Assembly: GCA_045648425.1 (NCBI GenBank)
Contig: JAZRNV010000156.1
Location: 18,244-82,243, forward strand
DNA length: 64,000 bases
DNA from: RGIG2206 sp045648425
Lineage (GTDB): Bacteria > Bacillota > Clostridia > Oscillospirales > Acutalibacteraceae
Direction: 5' to 3'
This document shows, piece after piece, positions 43,009 through 51,886 of the stretch. Each line of letters starts with the position of its first letter. Positions within the stretch are counted from its first letter, which is position 1. A program made the position numbers and the translations under genes. The notes below the pieces were generated by a model, which had not been told where the DNA came from, made no database searches, and was given only the letters and a program-made list of their open reading frames with translations.

Positions 43009-43869
43009 TTATTTATTCATTTCTGATTCTTTTTGTTTTTGTATATCTGCAACTGTATCTTTAATAGCGTCATACCATACCTTAGCAATTTTTTCATAGC
43101 CATCAGGAAGAGGATGACAAAAATCTTCAGCGGTAAAGTCTGACCATACAATTCCCGTAGTTTCGGTAGTCATTTCTACAAAGTCAATTTTATAACCTGC
43201 CGCCTTCTTTTGTTCTACATATTCACGGTAAGCAGGCAAAAAAGTTTTCATAACGTTGTCATTAATAAGCAACGTCTCTCCACCACCGTAAACTCTGCAT
43301 GGAGGTGGATTAGCTAAAAATATATGGACACCGGGATACATTTTATAAAGCTCATTAACAAGTAATTCATCAATATTTTTAACAGTTTGTTCGGCACTAA
43401 TCTGTTTGGTATTATCGTTTCTGCCTATCATAAGTAAAACAATATCAGCATCACATTCAGTCATATCTTTAAGAAATGATGAAAGAGTTTCAACAGTAGC
43501 TCCACCAAATCCTGAATGATACCAATTTCCGTCTCTAATAGAATCGTAAGACCAATTGTGACAGCCAACAAAAACAGAATTATGGCCACCGTCTTTAAGC
43601 ATTGTCGATAAAAACGCTCTATAGGCACTTGTCTTATGCTGACCTCCTTGGGTTAAGGAATCACCTAGGGGCATAATTTTAACCTTGGTTTGCTGAACAA
43701 ACTGATAACTGGATAATCTGCTTGTAGTTGAATTTACGCTGTTTTCAGATGAATCTAAAGCAGATGATATATCTGTTTTTGAGCTTTCAGTAATATTATC
43801 ACCACAGCTGACAAAACTTAACAATAAAACAACAGTGACGATAAATACAATTAATTTTTTACTACTCAT
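43009..43869 (-). CDS. SGNH-hydrolase lipoprotein, CE3-like (copy 1, last in the array)
   Basis: A 286-residue lipoprotein with lipobox LSFVSC, a Ser-rich linker and a CE3-type SGNH esterase domain. Catalytic blocks: MPLGDSLTQGG (Ser), the HSGFGGATVETL glycine block, LLMIGRNDNT (Asn) and DFCHPLPDGYEKIA (Asp-His). CE3 enzymes are mostly acetylxylan esterases, so carbohydrate deacetylation is likely but the substrate is not shown. It is the closest to copies 2 and 3. It follows copy 2 with 54 bases. Confidence 0.85.
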   Translation of the reverse strand: MSSKKLIVFIVTVVLLLSFVSCGDNITESSKTDISSALDSSENSVNSTTSRLSSYQFVQQTKVKIMPLGDSLTQGGQHKTSAYRAFLSTMLKDGGHNSVFVGCHNWSYDSIRDGNWYHSGFGGATVETLSSFLKDMTECDADIVLLMIGRNDNTKQISAEQTVKNIDELLVNELYKMYPGVHIFLANPPPCRVYGGGETLLINDNVMKTFLPAYREYVEQKKAAGYKIDFVEMTTETTGIVWSDFTAEDFCHPLPDGYEKIAKVWYDAIKDTVADIQKQKESEMNK

Positions 43870-43923
43870 ATATACATATCCTCCAAAACAAGACAGATAA
43901 TCGTTTTACGGTATTTATGTTAA

Positions 43924-44808
43924 TTATTCGGCAGCTTTAGAATCTGCTATTTCGGTGATTTTATCTGTAATGCAGTCATACCAACGTTTTGCAATCTTTT
44001 CATATCCCGACGGCTGTGGATGAACAAAATCTTCAATAGTAAAATCTTCCCAAACAAGGCCGATTACTGAAGCACTCATATCTACAAAATCTATATTTGC
44101 GCCGGATTTTTTCTTTTCAACAACATACTCATTTATTTTTGGCGCATAATCAGTGTCTGATTTAATATTTAAACTTTCAGCTTCTCTATCACGAATTGCG
44201 GGAACAGAAGCGAGAAAAATATGAACATCAGGAAACATTTTATAAATCTTCTGAACAAGATATGTATCTATAAAGGTAACTAAGTTGTCAGGGTTGGTGC
44301 CTTCGGTCATATCATTGCGGCCAATCATAAGTAAAACGATGTCAGGATCACAATCAGCCATAGATGATAATTTATCAGATAAAGTGTAGGTTTCAATACC
44401 ACCATACCCGGAGTGCATAACATCGCCATTCTTTATAGCAGACGAACCGGAGTTGCGAACACCAACAAACTTAGTGTTGTAGCCACCTTCATTCAGCATT
44501 TCGGAAAGAAAACTGCGATAAGAACTGTTGGATTTTATAAGATTGGGATTATCGCCTGTTTTATAGTCACCACCGGCAGTAAGAGAATCACCCAAAGGCA
44601 AAATTTTAACCAATGGCTTTTTCGCTTCTTTACTGGAGGTTTCGTCCGAATTTGCAGAAGAATTATCATTGCTGTTAGAATTTATCTCTGAAGATGCAGA
44701 CGACTGTGACGAAGTTTTTGATGTTGCACCGCTGTCATTTCCACATGCAACAAAAGTAAGCAAAACGATTATAGAAATTGATAATGCTAAAATTTTTCTA
44801 ATGTTCAT
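43924..44808 (-). CDS. SGNH-hydrolase lipoprotein, CE3-like (copy 2)
   Basis: A 294-residue lipoprotein with lipobox LTFVAC and a Ser/Asn-rich linker. Blocks: LPLGDSLTAGG (Ser), HSGYGGIETYTL, LLMIGRNDMTEG (Asn) and DFVHPQPSGYEKIA (Asp-His). The C-terminal 18 or so residues match copy 3 exactly, and a 56-base tract (43931-43986) is identical in the DNA. I start at the ATG at 44808 behind GGAGG; an 11-residue extension would run into the hairpin at 44830-44856. Confidence 0.85.
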   Translation of the reverse strand: MNIRKILALSISIIVLLTFVACGNDSGATSKTSSQSSASSEINSNSNDNSSANSDETSSKEAKKPLVKILPLGDSLTAGGDYKTGDNPNLIKSNSSYRSFLSEMLNEGGYNTKFVGVRNSGSSAIKNGDVMHSGYGGIETYTLSDKLSSMADCDPDIVLLMIGRNDMTEGTNPDNLVTFIDTYLVQKIYKMFPDVHIFLASVPAIRDREAESLNIKSDTDYAPKINEYVVEKKKSGANIDFVDMSASVIGLVWEDFTIEDFVHPQPSGYEKIAKRWYDCITDKITEIADSKAAE

Positions 44809-44829
44809 ATATAGTTCCTCCAAATGCAT

Positions 44830-44856
44830 AAGACCGCGCATATACTGCGCGGTCTT
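44830..44856 (-). repeat. Hairpin between SGNH copies 2 and 3
   Basis: Perfect inverted repeat with arms AAGACCGCGCA/TGCGCGGTCTT and a five-base loop, not followed by a U-run on the minus strand. It may stabilise or separate the two messages. Confidence 0.7.
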
Positions 44857-44865
44857 AATAAATAA

Positions 44866-45732
44866 TTATGCTGCAGCTTTAGAATCTGCTATTTCGGTGA
44901 TTTTATCTGTAATGCAGTCATACCAACGCTTTGCTATCTTTTTGTAACCCTCGGGTTGAGGATGAACAAAATCTTCAGCAGTAAAATCTTCCCAGGTAAG
45001 ATTGGTATAAGCAACACTCATATCAACAAAATCCATCTTTTTACCGGCTGCTTTTTGGCCTTCAACGTACTCTTTTATTTTAGGAGCATACTTGGTGTCA
45101 GAATCAAGTTTTAGTTCTTCCGCTGACATATTGCGAATTACAGGAACAGAAGCAACGAAAATATGTACGTCGGGGAACATTTTGTAAAGCTCTTGAACAA
45201 GATGCTTATTGATATAATCTACCAAATTGGTAGGATTGGTGCCTTCGGTAATATCGTTGCGGCCAATCATGAGCAAAATGATGTCAGGATCACATTCAGC
45301 CATAGAGGGCAATTCTTTAGCTAAGGTGTAAGTTTTAGCTCCGCCAAATCCGGAGTGCATAACATTGCCGTCGGTGATGAAATCACTTGACCAATTATGG
45401 CAACCAACAAACTTAGTGCTATAACCGCCCTCAGTTAACATTTCAGACAAAAAACCACGATAAGCACTGGTTTTGTGCTGTCCGCCCTGAGTTAAAGAGT
45501 CGCCAATGGGCATGATTTTTACTACCGGTTTTGAAACATCAGTTTTGCTTGTTGTTTCAGAAACAACGTCTGATGAAGGATCTGCAACCGATGAAGGTTT
45601 TTTAGAAGAGGTTGAAGAAGGAGATGATGGCTTCGAAGATGTTGAAGAAGACGATACATCACCGCATGAAGCGCACAAACACATCAATGAAGCACATAAA
45701 ACCAGTGCTAAAATAACCTTAATAAACTTCAT
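44866..45732 (-). CDS. SGNH-hydrolase lipoprotein, CE3-like (copy 3)
   Basis: A 288-residue lipoprotein with a Cys-rich signal end (CASC), a Ser/Thr/Pro-rich linker (about 25-60) and the same domain: MPIGDSLTQGGQHKTSAYRG (Ser), HSGFGGAKTYTL, LLMIGRNDITEG (Asn) and DFVHPQPEGYKKIA (Asp-His). Its front half matches copy 1 (GGQHKTSAYR, VGCHNWS) and its back half matches copy 2, which suggests recombination between copies. It lies 16 bases after copy 4. Confidence 0.85.
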   Translation of the reverse strand: MKFIKVILALVLCASLMCLCASCGDVSSSSTSSKPSSPSSTSSKKPSSVADPSSDVVSETTSKTDVSKPVVKIMPIGDSLTQGGQHKTSAYRGFLSEMLTEGGYSTKFVGCHNWSSDFITDGNVMHSGFGGAKTYTLAKELPSMAECDPDIILLMIGRNDITEGTNPTNLVDYINKHLVQELYKMFPDVHIFVASVPVIRNMSAEELKLDSDTKYAPKIKEYVEGQKAAGKKMDFVDMSVAYTNLTWEDFTAEDFVHPQPEGYKKIAKRWYDCITDKITEIADSKAAA

Positions 45733-45748
45733 GTTGTCTCACCTTTGA

Positions 45749-46552
45749 TTATTTTAATTCGTCAAGTCTGCTCTTGATAGCGTTATACCAAGCATTGGCA
45801 AGCTTTTGATTGCCGGAATCGGTCGGATGAATATTATCATCTGAGCGAAGATCATCACCAACAAAATTAAGGGTTTTGTTGGTCATATCAACATAGCGCA
45901 TATCAAATCCGTTCTCTTGCTTGTCAGCAGCAAGCTGCTTAAGGAAAGGAATCTCCCAATCAACAATACGAGTATTAACTTCAGAAATGTTTCCTGCTGC
46001 ATCACGTTTTGGAATGGGATTTGCGCAGTAAAGAGTTACATCAGGATAACGACGGAAAATCAGAGCAACAAGCTCTCTGTACTTTTCTTCGATCTGACTG
46101 TTAAGACTACCGGCAAGATCGTTGGTAGTGATCATAAGCATAATAATATCGGGCTCAAGATCTTTTGCAAGCCAGGTGTCTTTATTTGATAAAACAGTTC
46201 CTAATGTTGCACCACCCTGAGCTGAGTGATGTGAATACTCTTCAGGGAAGTTGTATCTGTCAAGACGATCTGCAGGAGTGTTGTTGGAGCCAACAAACAT
46301 AAAGTTATACTCTTCTTCTAAAAGAATATCACATAAATAATTGCGATATCCACATGTATCAGGATATCCTGCAGTGAGCGAATCACCCAGAGGCATAATT
46401 CTAATTTGCTTACCGCTTGACCCTGAAGATATAGAATCACCGCCTGCAACGGGGGTATTATTGTTGTTAGATTCGACATCCGCCGAGTTTGAACAACCTG
46501 CTATAGCAAAAATCATTATGATGCTGAGAAGCAATGCCAATATCTTTTTCAT
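45749..46552 (-). CDS. SGNH-hydrolase lipoprotein, CE3-like (copy 4, first in the array)
   Basis: A 267-residue lipoprotein with lipobox FAIAGC and a short Asn/Gly/Ser linker. Blocks: MPLGDSLTAGYPDTCGYRNYL (Ser), HHSAQGGATLGTVL, MLMITTNDLAG (Asn) and DNIHPTDSGNQKLA (Asp-His). It is the most divergent copy and the nearest to classical CE3 acetylxylan esterases (G-Y-R after the serine block). It is directly behind the array's promoter. Confidence 0.88.
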   Translation of the reverse strand: MKKILALLLSIIMIFAIAGCSNSADVESNNNNTPVAGGDSISSGSSGKQIRIMPLGDSLTAGYPDTCGYRNYLCDILLEEEYNFMFVGSNNTPADRLDRYNFPEEYSHHSAQGGATLGTVLSNKDTWLAKDLEPDIIMLMITTNDLAGSLNSQIEEKYRELVALIFRRYPDVTLYCANPIPKRDAAGNISEVNTRIVDWEIPFLKQLAADKQENGFDMRYVDMTNKTLNFVGDDLRSDDNIHPTDSGNQKLANAWYNAIKSRLDELK

Positions 46553-46595
46553 AACGTTCTCTCCATTCTGATAGTTATTTGCAGAATCTTATATA

Positions 46596-46624
46596 ATATT
46601 ACTATACAATATAAAAAATTGCAA
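46596..46624 (-). promoter_or_regulatory. Promoter of the SGNH lipoprotein array
   Basis: Minus strand TTGCAA (46619-46624), 17-base spacer, TAATAT (46596-46601), about 45 bases before copy 4. It lies just past the rqcH stop. Confidence 0.65.
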
Positions 46625-46654
46625 TATCAATTATAAAAAATTTAGACGATTTAA

Positions 46655-48337
46655 CTATTTTTTCAATTTTTTCACCATATCTAAATCAGGTTTAACATAA
46701 ACGGTGTTATATTTATCATAAATCACCATACCGGGAGGTGCTCCATTTGGTTTTTTAACATTACGAACAGGACAGTAATCAACAGGCACAGAGGAAGAAT
46801 CACGAGCATCAGAATGATATGCACAAATTACAGCCGCTTCATTAAGTGTAATCTCATCAAGTTCTTCACCATTTAAAACGATTACCGCGTGTGAACCGTG
46901 GATACCTTTTGTATGCAACCAAACATCGTGTTTATTTACGCTCTTGGTCAAAGCATCGTTTTGGCGGTTATTTCGGCCAACCAGAATCTCTTTGCCGCTT
47001 GACGATAAAAATCTTAGCGGCGGAAGAGATTTAACACTTTTTGTTTTTGCTTTACCTATACTGCGAATATATCCCTGGCTTTCAAGCTCACCTTTTATCT
47101 CTGCAAGTTCTTGCGAAGTCTGGGCTCTGTTAAGCTCTTCTGCAACACTATATAAATATGTTAGTTCTCTTTCGCCTTTTTCTATCAACTCAGTTAACAC
47201 TTCACGAGCTACGTTAGCTTTCCGATACTCTTTAAAATATCGCTGAGCATTCTGAGAAGCAGACAACTCCGGCTTAAGAGGAATTCTAGCCAAAGCCAAA
47301 TCAGCATCATAATAATTAGGTAAATCAACAAATGCAGCACCGGGACTAATCAAATGCATATTCGCTTTAATAAGCTCTCCAAACACTCGAAGCTTCTCCA
47401 TATCCGCTCCGCGTTTCAATTCACTTTTCTGTTTTTCAATACGTCGGGAGGTTCTCTCAATCAACAACGAAACTAGCTTTCTAATCTCTTGAGATCGATG
47501 TTTAATATCGCTTTCTTTTTGCTTTGAAGAATAATATTCATCAAGCAGTTTGCTGAACGAGTCAAAACAAATGCACTCAACACTTTTCCCATATTGTTCA
47601 ATAGGAATATATGTATAATCAAAGTGCTGACCATCCTTTTTCAAAAGCACAGGATGTCCGTTGTTTACAGATTTCCTTAATAAATCAATTGCATAAGAAA
47701 TACCGTTCTTTTCAGAAAGATACTGCAATTCTCTGCTTATAAGCGGAGAAACACCGTCAAGCACATCAATAAAGCTTTTTTCGCGGTCTGTTGATAAAGT
47801 GTTGTACACAATTTCATTATCTGTTTCATTAATTGAAAGTTTATTTTGAGAATCGGGGAATTCATATGCTGCACCGGGCAAAATCGTTCTACCCTCAGAT
47901 TGTATATCACTTCTGCGAACTGCATCAATTATTTTGTTATCACGAGTAAAAATAATGTTTGACTGTCGTCCAAAAAACTCAACAACAACTGACAGTTCCA
48001 CCAAATCGCCCAATTCATTAAATCCGCTGAACTTTAATGTTACCACTCTATCTAAGCCGTGCTGATAAACGCCTTCAAGTCTGGCATTTAAGAAGTGCTT
48101 TCGCACCAGCATACACAGCATAGGCGGTGTAGGAGGATTATCAAAACTGTAATCTGTAAAATGCATACGAGGACCCACACCGCTTACAGAAATAAGCAGT
48201 TTTTTATTAAAACCTCGATTGCCTAAAAGCAGAACTATATCATCTTTTGAAGGTTGATATACTTTTTCTATTCTGGAACCAACGGCAGAAGATAATTCAT
48301 TCAAAATATTTGAAATAAATATTCCGTCAAATGGCAT
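46655..48337 (-). CDS. rqcH: Ribosome quality-control protein RqcH (NFACT / FbpA-like)
   Basis: A 560-residue NFACT protein, which recruits tRNA-Ala to stalled 50S subunits and adds Ala tails. The order is NFACT-N (MPFDGIFISNILNELSS; GPRMHFTDYSF), two helix-hairpin-helix and coiled-coil segments (about 270-440) and the NFACT-R domain with HDVWLHTKGIHGSHAVI, GMVIYDKYNTVYVKP. It was once described as a fibronectin-binding protein. It is the last gene of the long operon, 11 bases after the nif3-like gene. Confidence 0.93.
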   Translation of the reverse strand: MPFDGIFISNILNELSSAVGSRIEKVYQPSKDDIVLLLGNRGFNKKLLISVSGVGPRMHFTDYSFDNPPTPPMLCMLVRKHFLNARLEGVYQHGLDRVVTLKFSGFNELGDLVELSVVVEFFGRQSNIIFTRDNKIIDAVRRSDIQSEGRTILPGAAYEFPDSQNKLSINETDNEIVYNTLSTDREKSFIDVLDGVSPLISRELQYLSEKNGISYAIDLLRKSVNNGHPVLLKKDGQHFDYTYIPIEQYGKSVECICFDSFSKLLDEYYSSKQKESDIKHRSQEIRKLVSLLIERTSRRIEKQKSELKRGADMEKLRVFGELIKANMHLISPGAAFVDLPNYYDADLALARIPLKPELSASQNAQRYFKEYRKANVAREVLTELIEKGERELTYLYSVAEELNRAQTSQELAEIKGELESQGYIRSIGKAKTKSVKSLPPLRFLSSSGKEILVGRNNRQNDALTKSVNKHDVWLHTKGIHGSHAVIVLNGEELDEITLNEAAVICAYHSDARDSSSVPVDYCPVRNVKKPNGAPPGMVIYDKYNTVYVKPDLDMVKKLKK

Positions 48338-48348
48338 AAAGCACCATC

Positions 48349-49101
48349 CTAAATATAATCGGCAGGATCTTTCTCATCAATAATTTCAACCTTTATATTT
48401 AAAGATGATATTACCGATGCTAATGTTGATTTAACAACCTGCTCAGTAGAAAAATGACCGCATTCAAATAAAGCGATTCCCAACTTTCGGGCCAAAAGAC
48501 GCTCGTGATGCTTGCATTCGCCGGTAACATATGCATCTGCGCCTGCTTTAAATGCCGCTTCAATAAAATCTCCTCCGGCACCGCCGCAAACAGCAACACT
48601 GCAAATGCATCCATCCTTTGAAACATATTTAACTGCGCCGCAGTTTAATTCATTTTTCAAATAAGCCGCAAAAGAAGCAGCAGAAACAGCGTTTAGCTTG
48701 CCAATTCTGGCCATAGGCACTTCCCCGCTTCCGTTCAAAGCAGAAATGTTTTTCAATCCAATAGCTTTTGCAAGGCAATCACTCACGCCATCCTTTACAG
48801 CATCGAGGTTGGTATGGGCACAAATTACAGCTACGTCCAATTTTACAGCTTTAAATACTGCGTCATCTTCACAAATATTCTTTAAAGGAGAAAAAATAAT
48901 GGGATGGTGTGTAACAAGCAGGCGGCATCCTTTTTCAGAAGCCGCAGTCACAGTTTCAACTGTTGCATCAAGAGCAACTGCTGCTTTCTCAACAGTAGCA
49001 TCTCCACTGCCTACGAGCAATCCGCTGTTATCAAAATCAAGTTGCATATTAAAAGGTGCAAATTCATCAATAGCACTATACACATCAGAGACCTTAATCA
49101 T
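48349..49101 (-). CDS. Nif3-like dinuclear metal-centre protein
   Basis: A 250-residue protein of the Nif3/YqfO/DUF34 family. Metal motifs: LVTHHPIIFSPLKNI (His pair), HTNLDAVKDGVSDCLA and, near the end, FECGHFSTEQ. It may be a GTP cyclohydrolase-like or metal-binding enzyme; function is unsettled. It overlaps trmK by four bases, an arrangement common in Firmicutes (trmK-yqfO), which supports the assignment. Confidence 0.93.
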   Translation of the reverse strand: MIKVSDVYSAIDEFAPFNMQLDFDNSGLLVGSGDATVEKAAVALDATVETVTAASEKGCRLLVTHHPIIFSPLKNICEDDAVFKAVKLDVAVICAHTNLDAVKDGVSDCLAKAIGLKNISALNGSGEVPMARIGKLNAVSAASFAAYLKNELNCGAVKYVSKDGCICSVAVCGGAGGDFIEAAFKAGADAYVTGECKHHERLLARKLGIALFECGHFSTEQVVKSTLASVISSLNIKVEIIDEKDPADYI

Positions 49102-49781
49102 TCTTTACACTCCATTCTGTCCAGAATTTTTTGTGCGATTTCAAGCAAGCTTTTGCGTTCACTATATTTATCGCTGTTAAGCAGCATATCTGCGTGCTTT
49201 ACAATTCGCTTATAGTTTTTAGTTAAATATTCCAATCCAAATTCATCATTCGCAGTAATTCCGCCAACATATAAGTAATCTTCCGCAGGTTCAAACGGTT
49301 CACCGTCATAATACACCGAAAAAATTATATATAGTCTTCCGCCATCTTTAACTAACTTTTCAGTATGTATTTTAAAGCCATTGCGTGCTAGATAAAGCCG
49401 CAAATCATCAACTGCCGACATAGGTTGCAGTACCAAATGCTTATCTTTTGATTTAAGCCAGTCTGCGTCATCAATAATACGGGCAATTAACTCACCGCCC
49501 ATACCGCAAATCACAATATCGTCAACCTCAGAAGAGTCAACCTTTTCAAGTCCATTGCTCAACCTTAACTCAATTTTATCGGTTAAGCACATCTCTCTAA
49601 CTGTGCATTCAGCGTTTTCGAGAGGTCCAACACCAATATCACAAGCTATAGCAGAAACTACCCGCCCGCTTATCACAAGATAAGCAGGCAGGTAGGCGTG
49701 GTCTGTTCCAATATCTGCTACCCTGACTCCGTCACGAACAAATTCGGCGGCCATTCTTAATCTCAATCCGGGATTAATCAT
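49098..49781 (-). CDS. trmK: tRNA (adenine(22)-N(1))-methyltransferase
   Basis: A 227-residue TrmK, which methylates N1 of A22 in tRNA. Motif I is VADIGTDHAYLPAYLV, with ACDIGVGPLENAE, then IVICGMGGELIARIID, and LVLQPMSAVDDLRLYL, all characteristic of the YqfN group. The C-terminal coiled segment with the family's KRIVKHADML follows. It overlaps the DUF1858 stop by one base and the nif3-like gene by four. Confidence 0.94.
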   Translation of the reverse strand: MINPGLRLRMAAEFVRDGVRVADIGTDHAYLPAYLVISGRVVSAIACDIGVGPLENAECTVREMCLTDKIELRLSNGLEKVDSSEVDDIVICGMGGELIARIIDDADWLKSKDKHLVLQPMSAVDDLRLYLARNGFKIHTEKLVKDGGRLYIIFSVYYDGEPFEPAEDYLYVGGITANDEFGLEYLTKNYKRIVKHADMLLNSDKYSERKSLLEIAQKILDRMECKE

Positions 49782-49981
49782 TATTTGTTAGCCAAAAAGT
49801 TATTAATCTTATTAACCATTTCGTCGACATCTACCCCGTGAACTGCACAAGCAGCTTCAAGGGATTCACCACGAGCAGAGGGACAACCGAGGCAGTGCAT
49901 TCCCATCTCAAAGAAGAAAGGAGCAGTCTCAATATCCATATCAAGAATGTCACCAATAATCATATCTTTAGTAATTTTCAT
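49781..49981 (-). CDS. DUF1858 protein
   Basis: A 66-residue DUF1858 protein: MIIGDILDMDIETAPFFFEMGMHCLGCP with a conserved Cys pair (C-L-G-C), then a helix. Stand-alone forms are widespread in anaerobes; the Cys pair suggests metal or redox binding but no function is known. It is followed by trmK with a TAATG overlap and precedes that gene in the operon. Confidence 0.92.
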   Translation of the reverse strand: MKITKDMIIGDILDMDIETAPFFFEMGMHCLGCPSARGESLEAACAVHGVDVDEMVNKINNFLANK

Positions 49982-49999
49982 AATAACATCTCCTTAATA

Positions 50000-51886
50000 T
50001 TAATCAGCATCAGGTGTTGCTTGCATAAGAGCTTCAAATTGTTCGGAATCCATTTTTTCATTATTAAACAAGAACTTTGCAACTTCATGAAGCTTGTGAA
50101 TATTTTTACGCAAAATATCCAAAGCAAGCTCGTGTTGTGATTTAACAATGTAATCTGTTTCCTCATCGATTAGTGCAGCTATTTTGTCAGAATAATTAGG
50201 CGTTGAGCTGAAATCTCTTCCCAAGAAAACTTCACCATTGTCTTTTCCAAAAACAATCGGGCCAAGCTTATCGCTCATACCGTATCTGGTAATCATTGTG
50301 CGCGCAATATTAGTGGCACGTTCAATATCATTGGAAGCGCCTGTACAAATATCATCCTGCGTAAGCTCTTCGGCAGCACGTCCGCCAAGCAAAGAGCAAA
50401 TATCCTCAAGCAATTGCTTTTTAGAGGTGTGGCCTTTATCCTCAGTAGGCAGATACATAGTATAACCTGCAGCCATACCTCTGGGGATAATAGATATTTG
50501 ATGAACCGGGTCCTGAGTCGGCAAGAAATAGGAAACAATAGCGTGGCCGGCTTCGTGGTAAGAGGTAATCATCTTGTCTTTATCAGATAAAACATGACTC
50601 TTCTTTTCAGCACCCATAACAACTTTAATGGTCGCTTCCTCAATATTCTCTTCGGTAATTGCCTTATAACCCTTTCTGACAGCCAGAAGAGCGGCCTCGT
50701 TAAGCAAGTTCTCAAGATCTGCACCGGTAAAGCCGGCAGATGAGCGAGCTATAGTTTTAAGAGAAACATCAGGAGCAAGGGGCTTACCTCTGGCGTGCAC
50801 CTTAAGGATCTCTTCTCTTCCCTTTACATCAGGGTAATTAACGGTTACCTGTCGGTCAAAACGGCCGGGGCGAAGGAGTGCCTTATCCAAAATATCGGGA
50901 CGGTTGGTAGCTGCAATGATAATAACACCTTCATTAGCACCGAAGCCATCCATCTCAACAAGCAACTGGTTGAGCGTTTGCTCACGTTCATCATGGCCAC
51001 CGCCAAGACCTGCTCCTCTTTGTCTTCCCACAGCATCAATTTCATCGATAAATATAATTGCAGGAGATTGCTTTTTGGCCTGTTCAAAAAGGTCACGAAC
51101 ACGGGAAGCGCCAACACCTACAAACATTTCAACAAAATCAGAGCCGGATATTGAAAAGAAAGGAACACCTGCTTCACCGGCTACAGCGCGAGCAAGCAAG
51201 GTTTTTCCCGTTCCGGGAGGGCCAACAAGCAGCACACCCTTAGGAATTCTTGCGCCCATATCATTGAACTTTTTAGGAGCTTTAAGGAATTCAACAATCT
51301 CTTCAAGTTCTGCTTTTTCTTCATCGGCACCGGCAACATCTGCGAAAGTAGTTTTACGCTTATCACTTTCGGGCTTTTTGGCTTTGATTTTACCAAAGGA
51401 CATTGTTTTGTCATCGCCCATCATCTTGCCCATTCTGCGCGACATAAATATCCAGAACAACGCAAAAACAACTATTAAAATAACCATAGGAATCAAATCG
51501 GTCAACCAAGATGTCTCGGCACCTTTTTCGATATCATAGGTTATTGGATTCTTTTTATTTTTAGGGTCTTTATTAAACTCACGGACCTGCTCATTTACAT
51601 CTTCAAGAAAGAGAGAAACCGATGCAAGAGTAATTTTATATTCCTTACCGGCTTCCTTTTTTCCGTCATCCTTGCGAAGAACATAAGTAAGCTCACCGGT
51701 ACCGGCATTGACGGAGAATTCTTTTATATTTCCCTCATCAAAATAAGTAAGAACCTGAGAATACTTTTCTTTTTCAACCTCATAGTAATTGTTTATCATT
51801 ATACCAACAGAGACAATCGCAACAATAGGGATAATAATAAACAAAAGAACATTACGAAAACTTTTACTCAATTTATTTTCCTCCAA
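50000..51886 (-). CDS. ftsH: ATP-dependent zinc metalloprotease FtsH
   Basis: A 628-residue membrane AAA+ protease. There are two N-terminal helices (about 12-30 and 112-132) around an extracytoplasmic domain, then an AAA module with Walker A GPPGTGKTLLARA, Walker B IIFIDEIDAVG, SRH region AATNRPDILDKALLRPGRFDRQV and a C-terminal M41 peptidase with HEAGH. Length is typical. It follows hpt directly (the hpt stop is at 51887), giving the widespread tilS-hpt-ftsH order. Confidence 0.97.
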   Translation of the reverse strand: MEENKLSKSFRNVLLFIIIPIVAIVSVGIMINNYYEVEKEKYSQVLTYFDEGNIKEFSVNAGTGELTYVLRKDDGKKEAGKEYKITLASVSLFLEDVNEQVREFNKDPKNKKNPITYDIEKGAETSWLTDLIPMVILIVVFALFWIFMSRRMGKMMGDDKTMSFGKIKAKKPESDKRKTTFADVAGADEEKAELEEIVEFLKAPKKFNDMGARIPKGVLLVGPPGTGKTLLARAVAGEAGVPFFSISGSDFVEMFVGVGASRVRDLFEQAKKQSPAIIFIDEIDAVGRQRGAGLGGGHDEREQTLNQLLVEMDGFGANEGVIIIAATNRPDILDKALLRPGRFDRQVTVNYPDVKGREEILKVHARGKPLAPDVSLKTIARSSAGFTGADLENLLNEAALLAVRKGYKAITEENIEEATIKVVMGAEKKSHVLSDKDKMITSYHEAGHAIVSYFLPTQDPVHQISIIPRGMAAGYTMYLPTEDKGHTSKKQLLEDICSLLGGRAAEELTQDDICTGASNDIERATNIARTMITRYGMSDKLGPIVFGKDNGEVFLGRDFSSTPNYSDKIAALIDEETDYIVKSQHELALDILRKNIHKLHEVAKFLFNNEKMDSEQFEALMQATPDAD

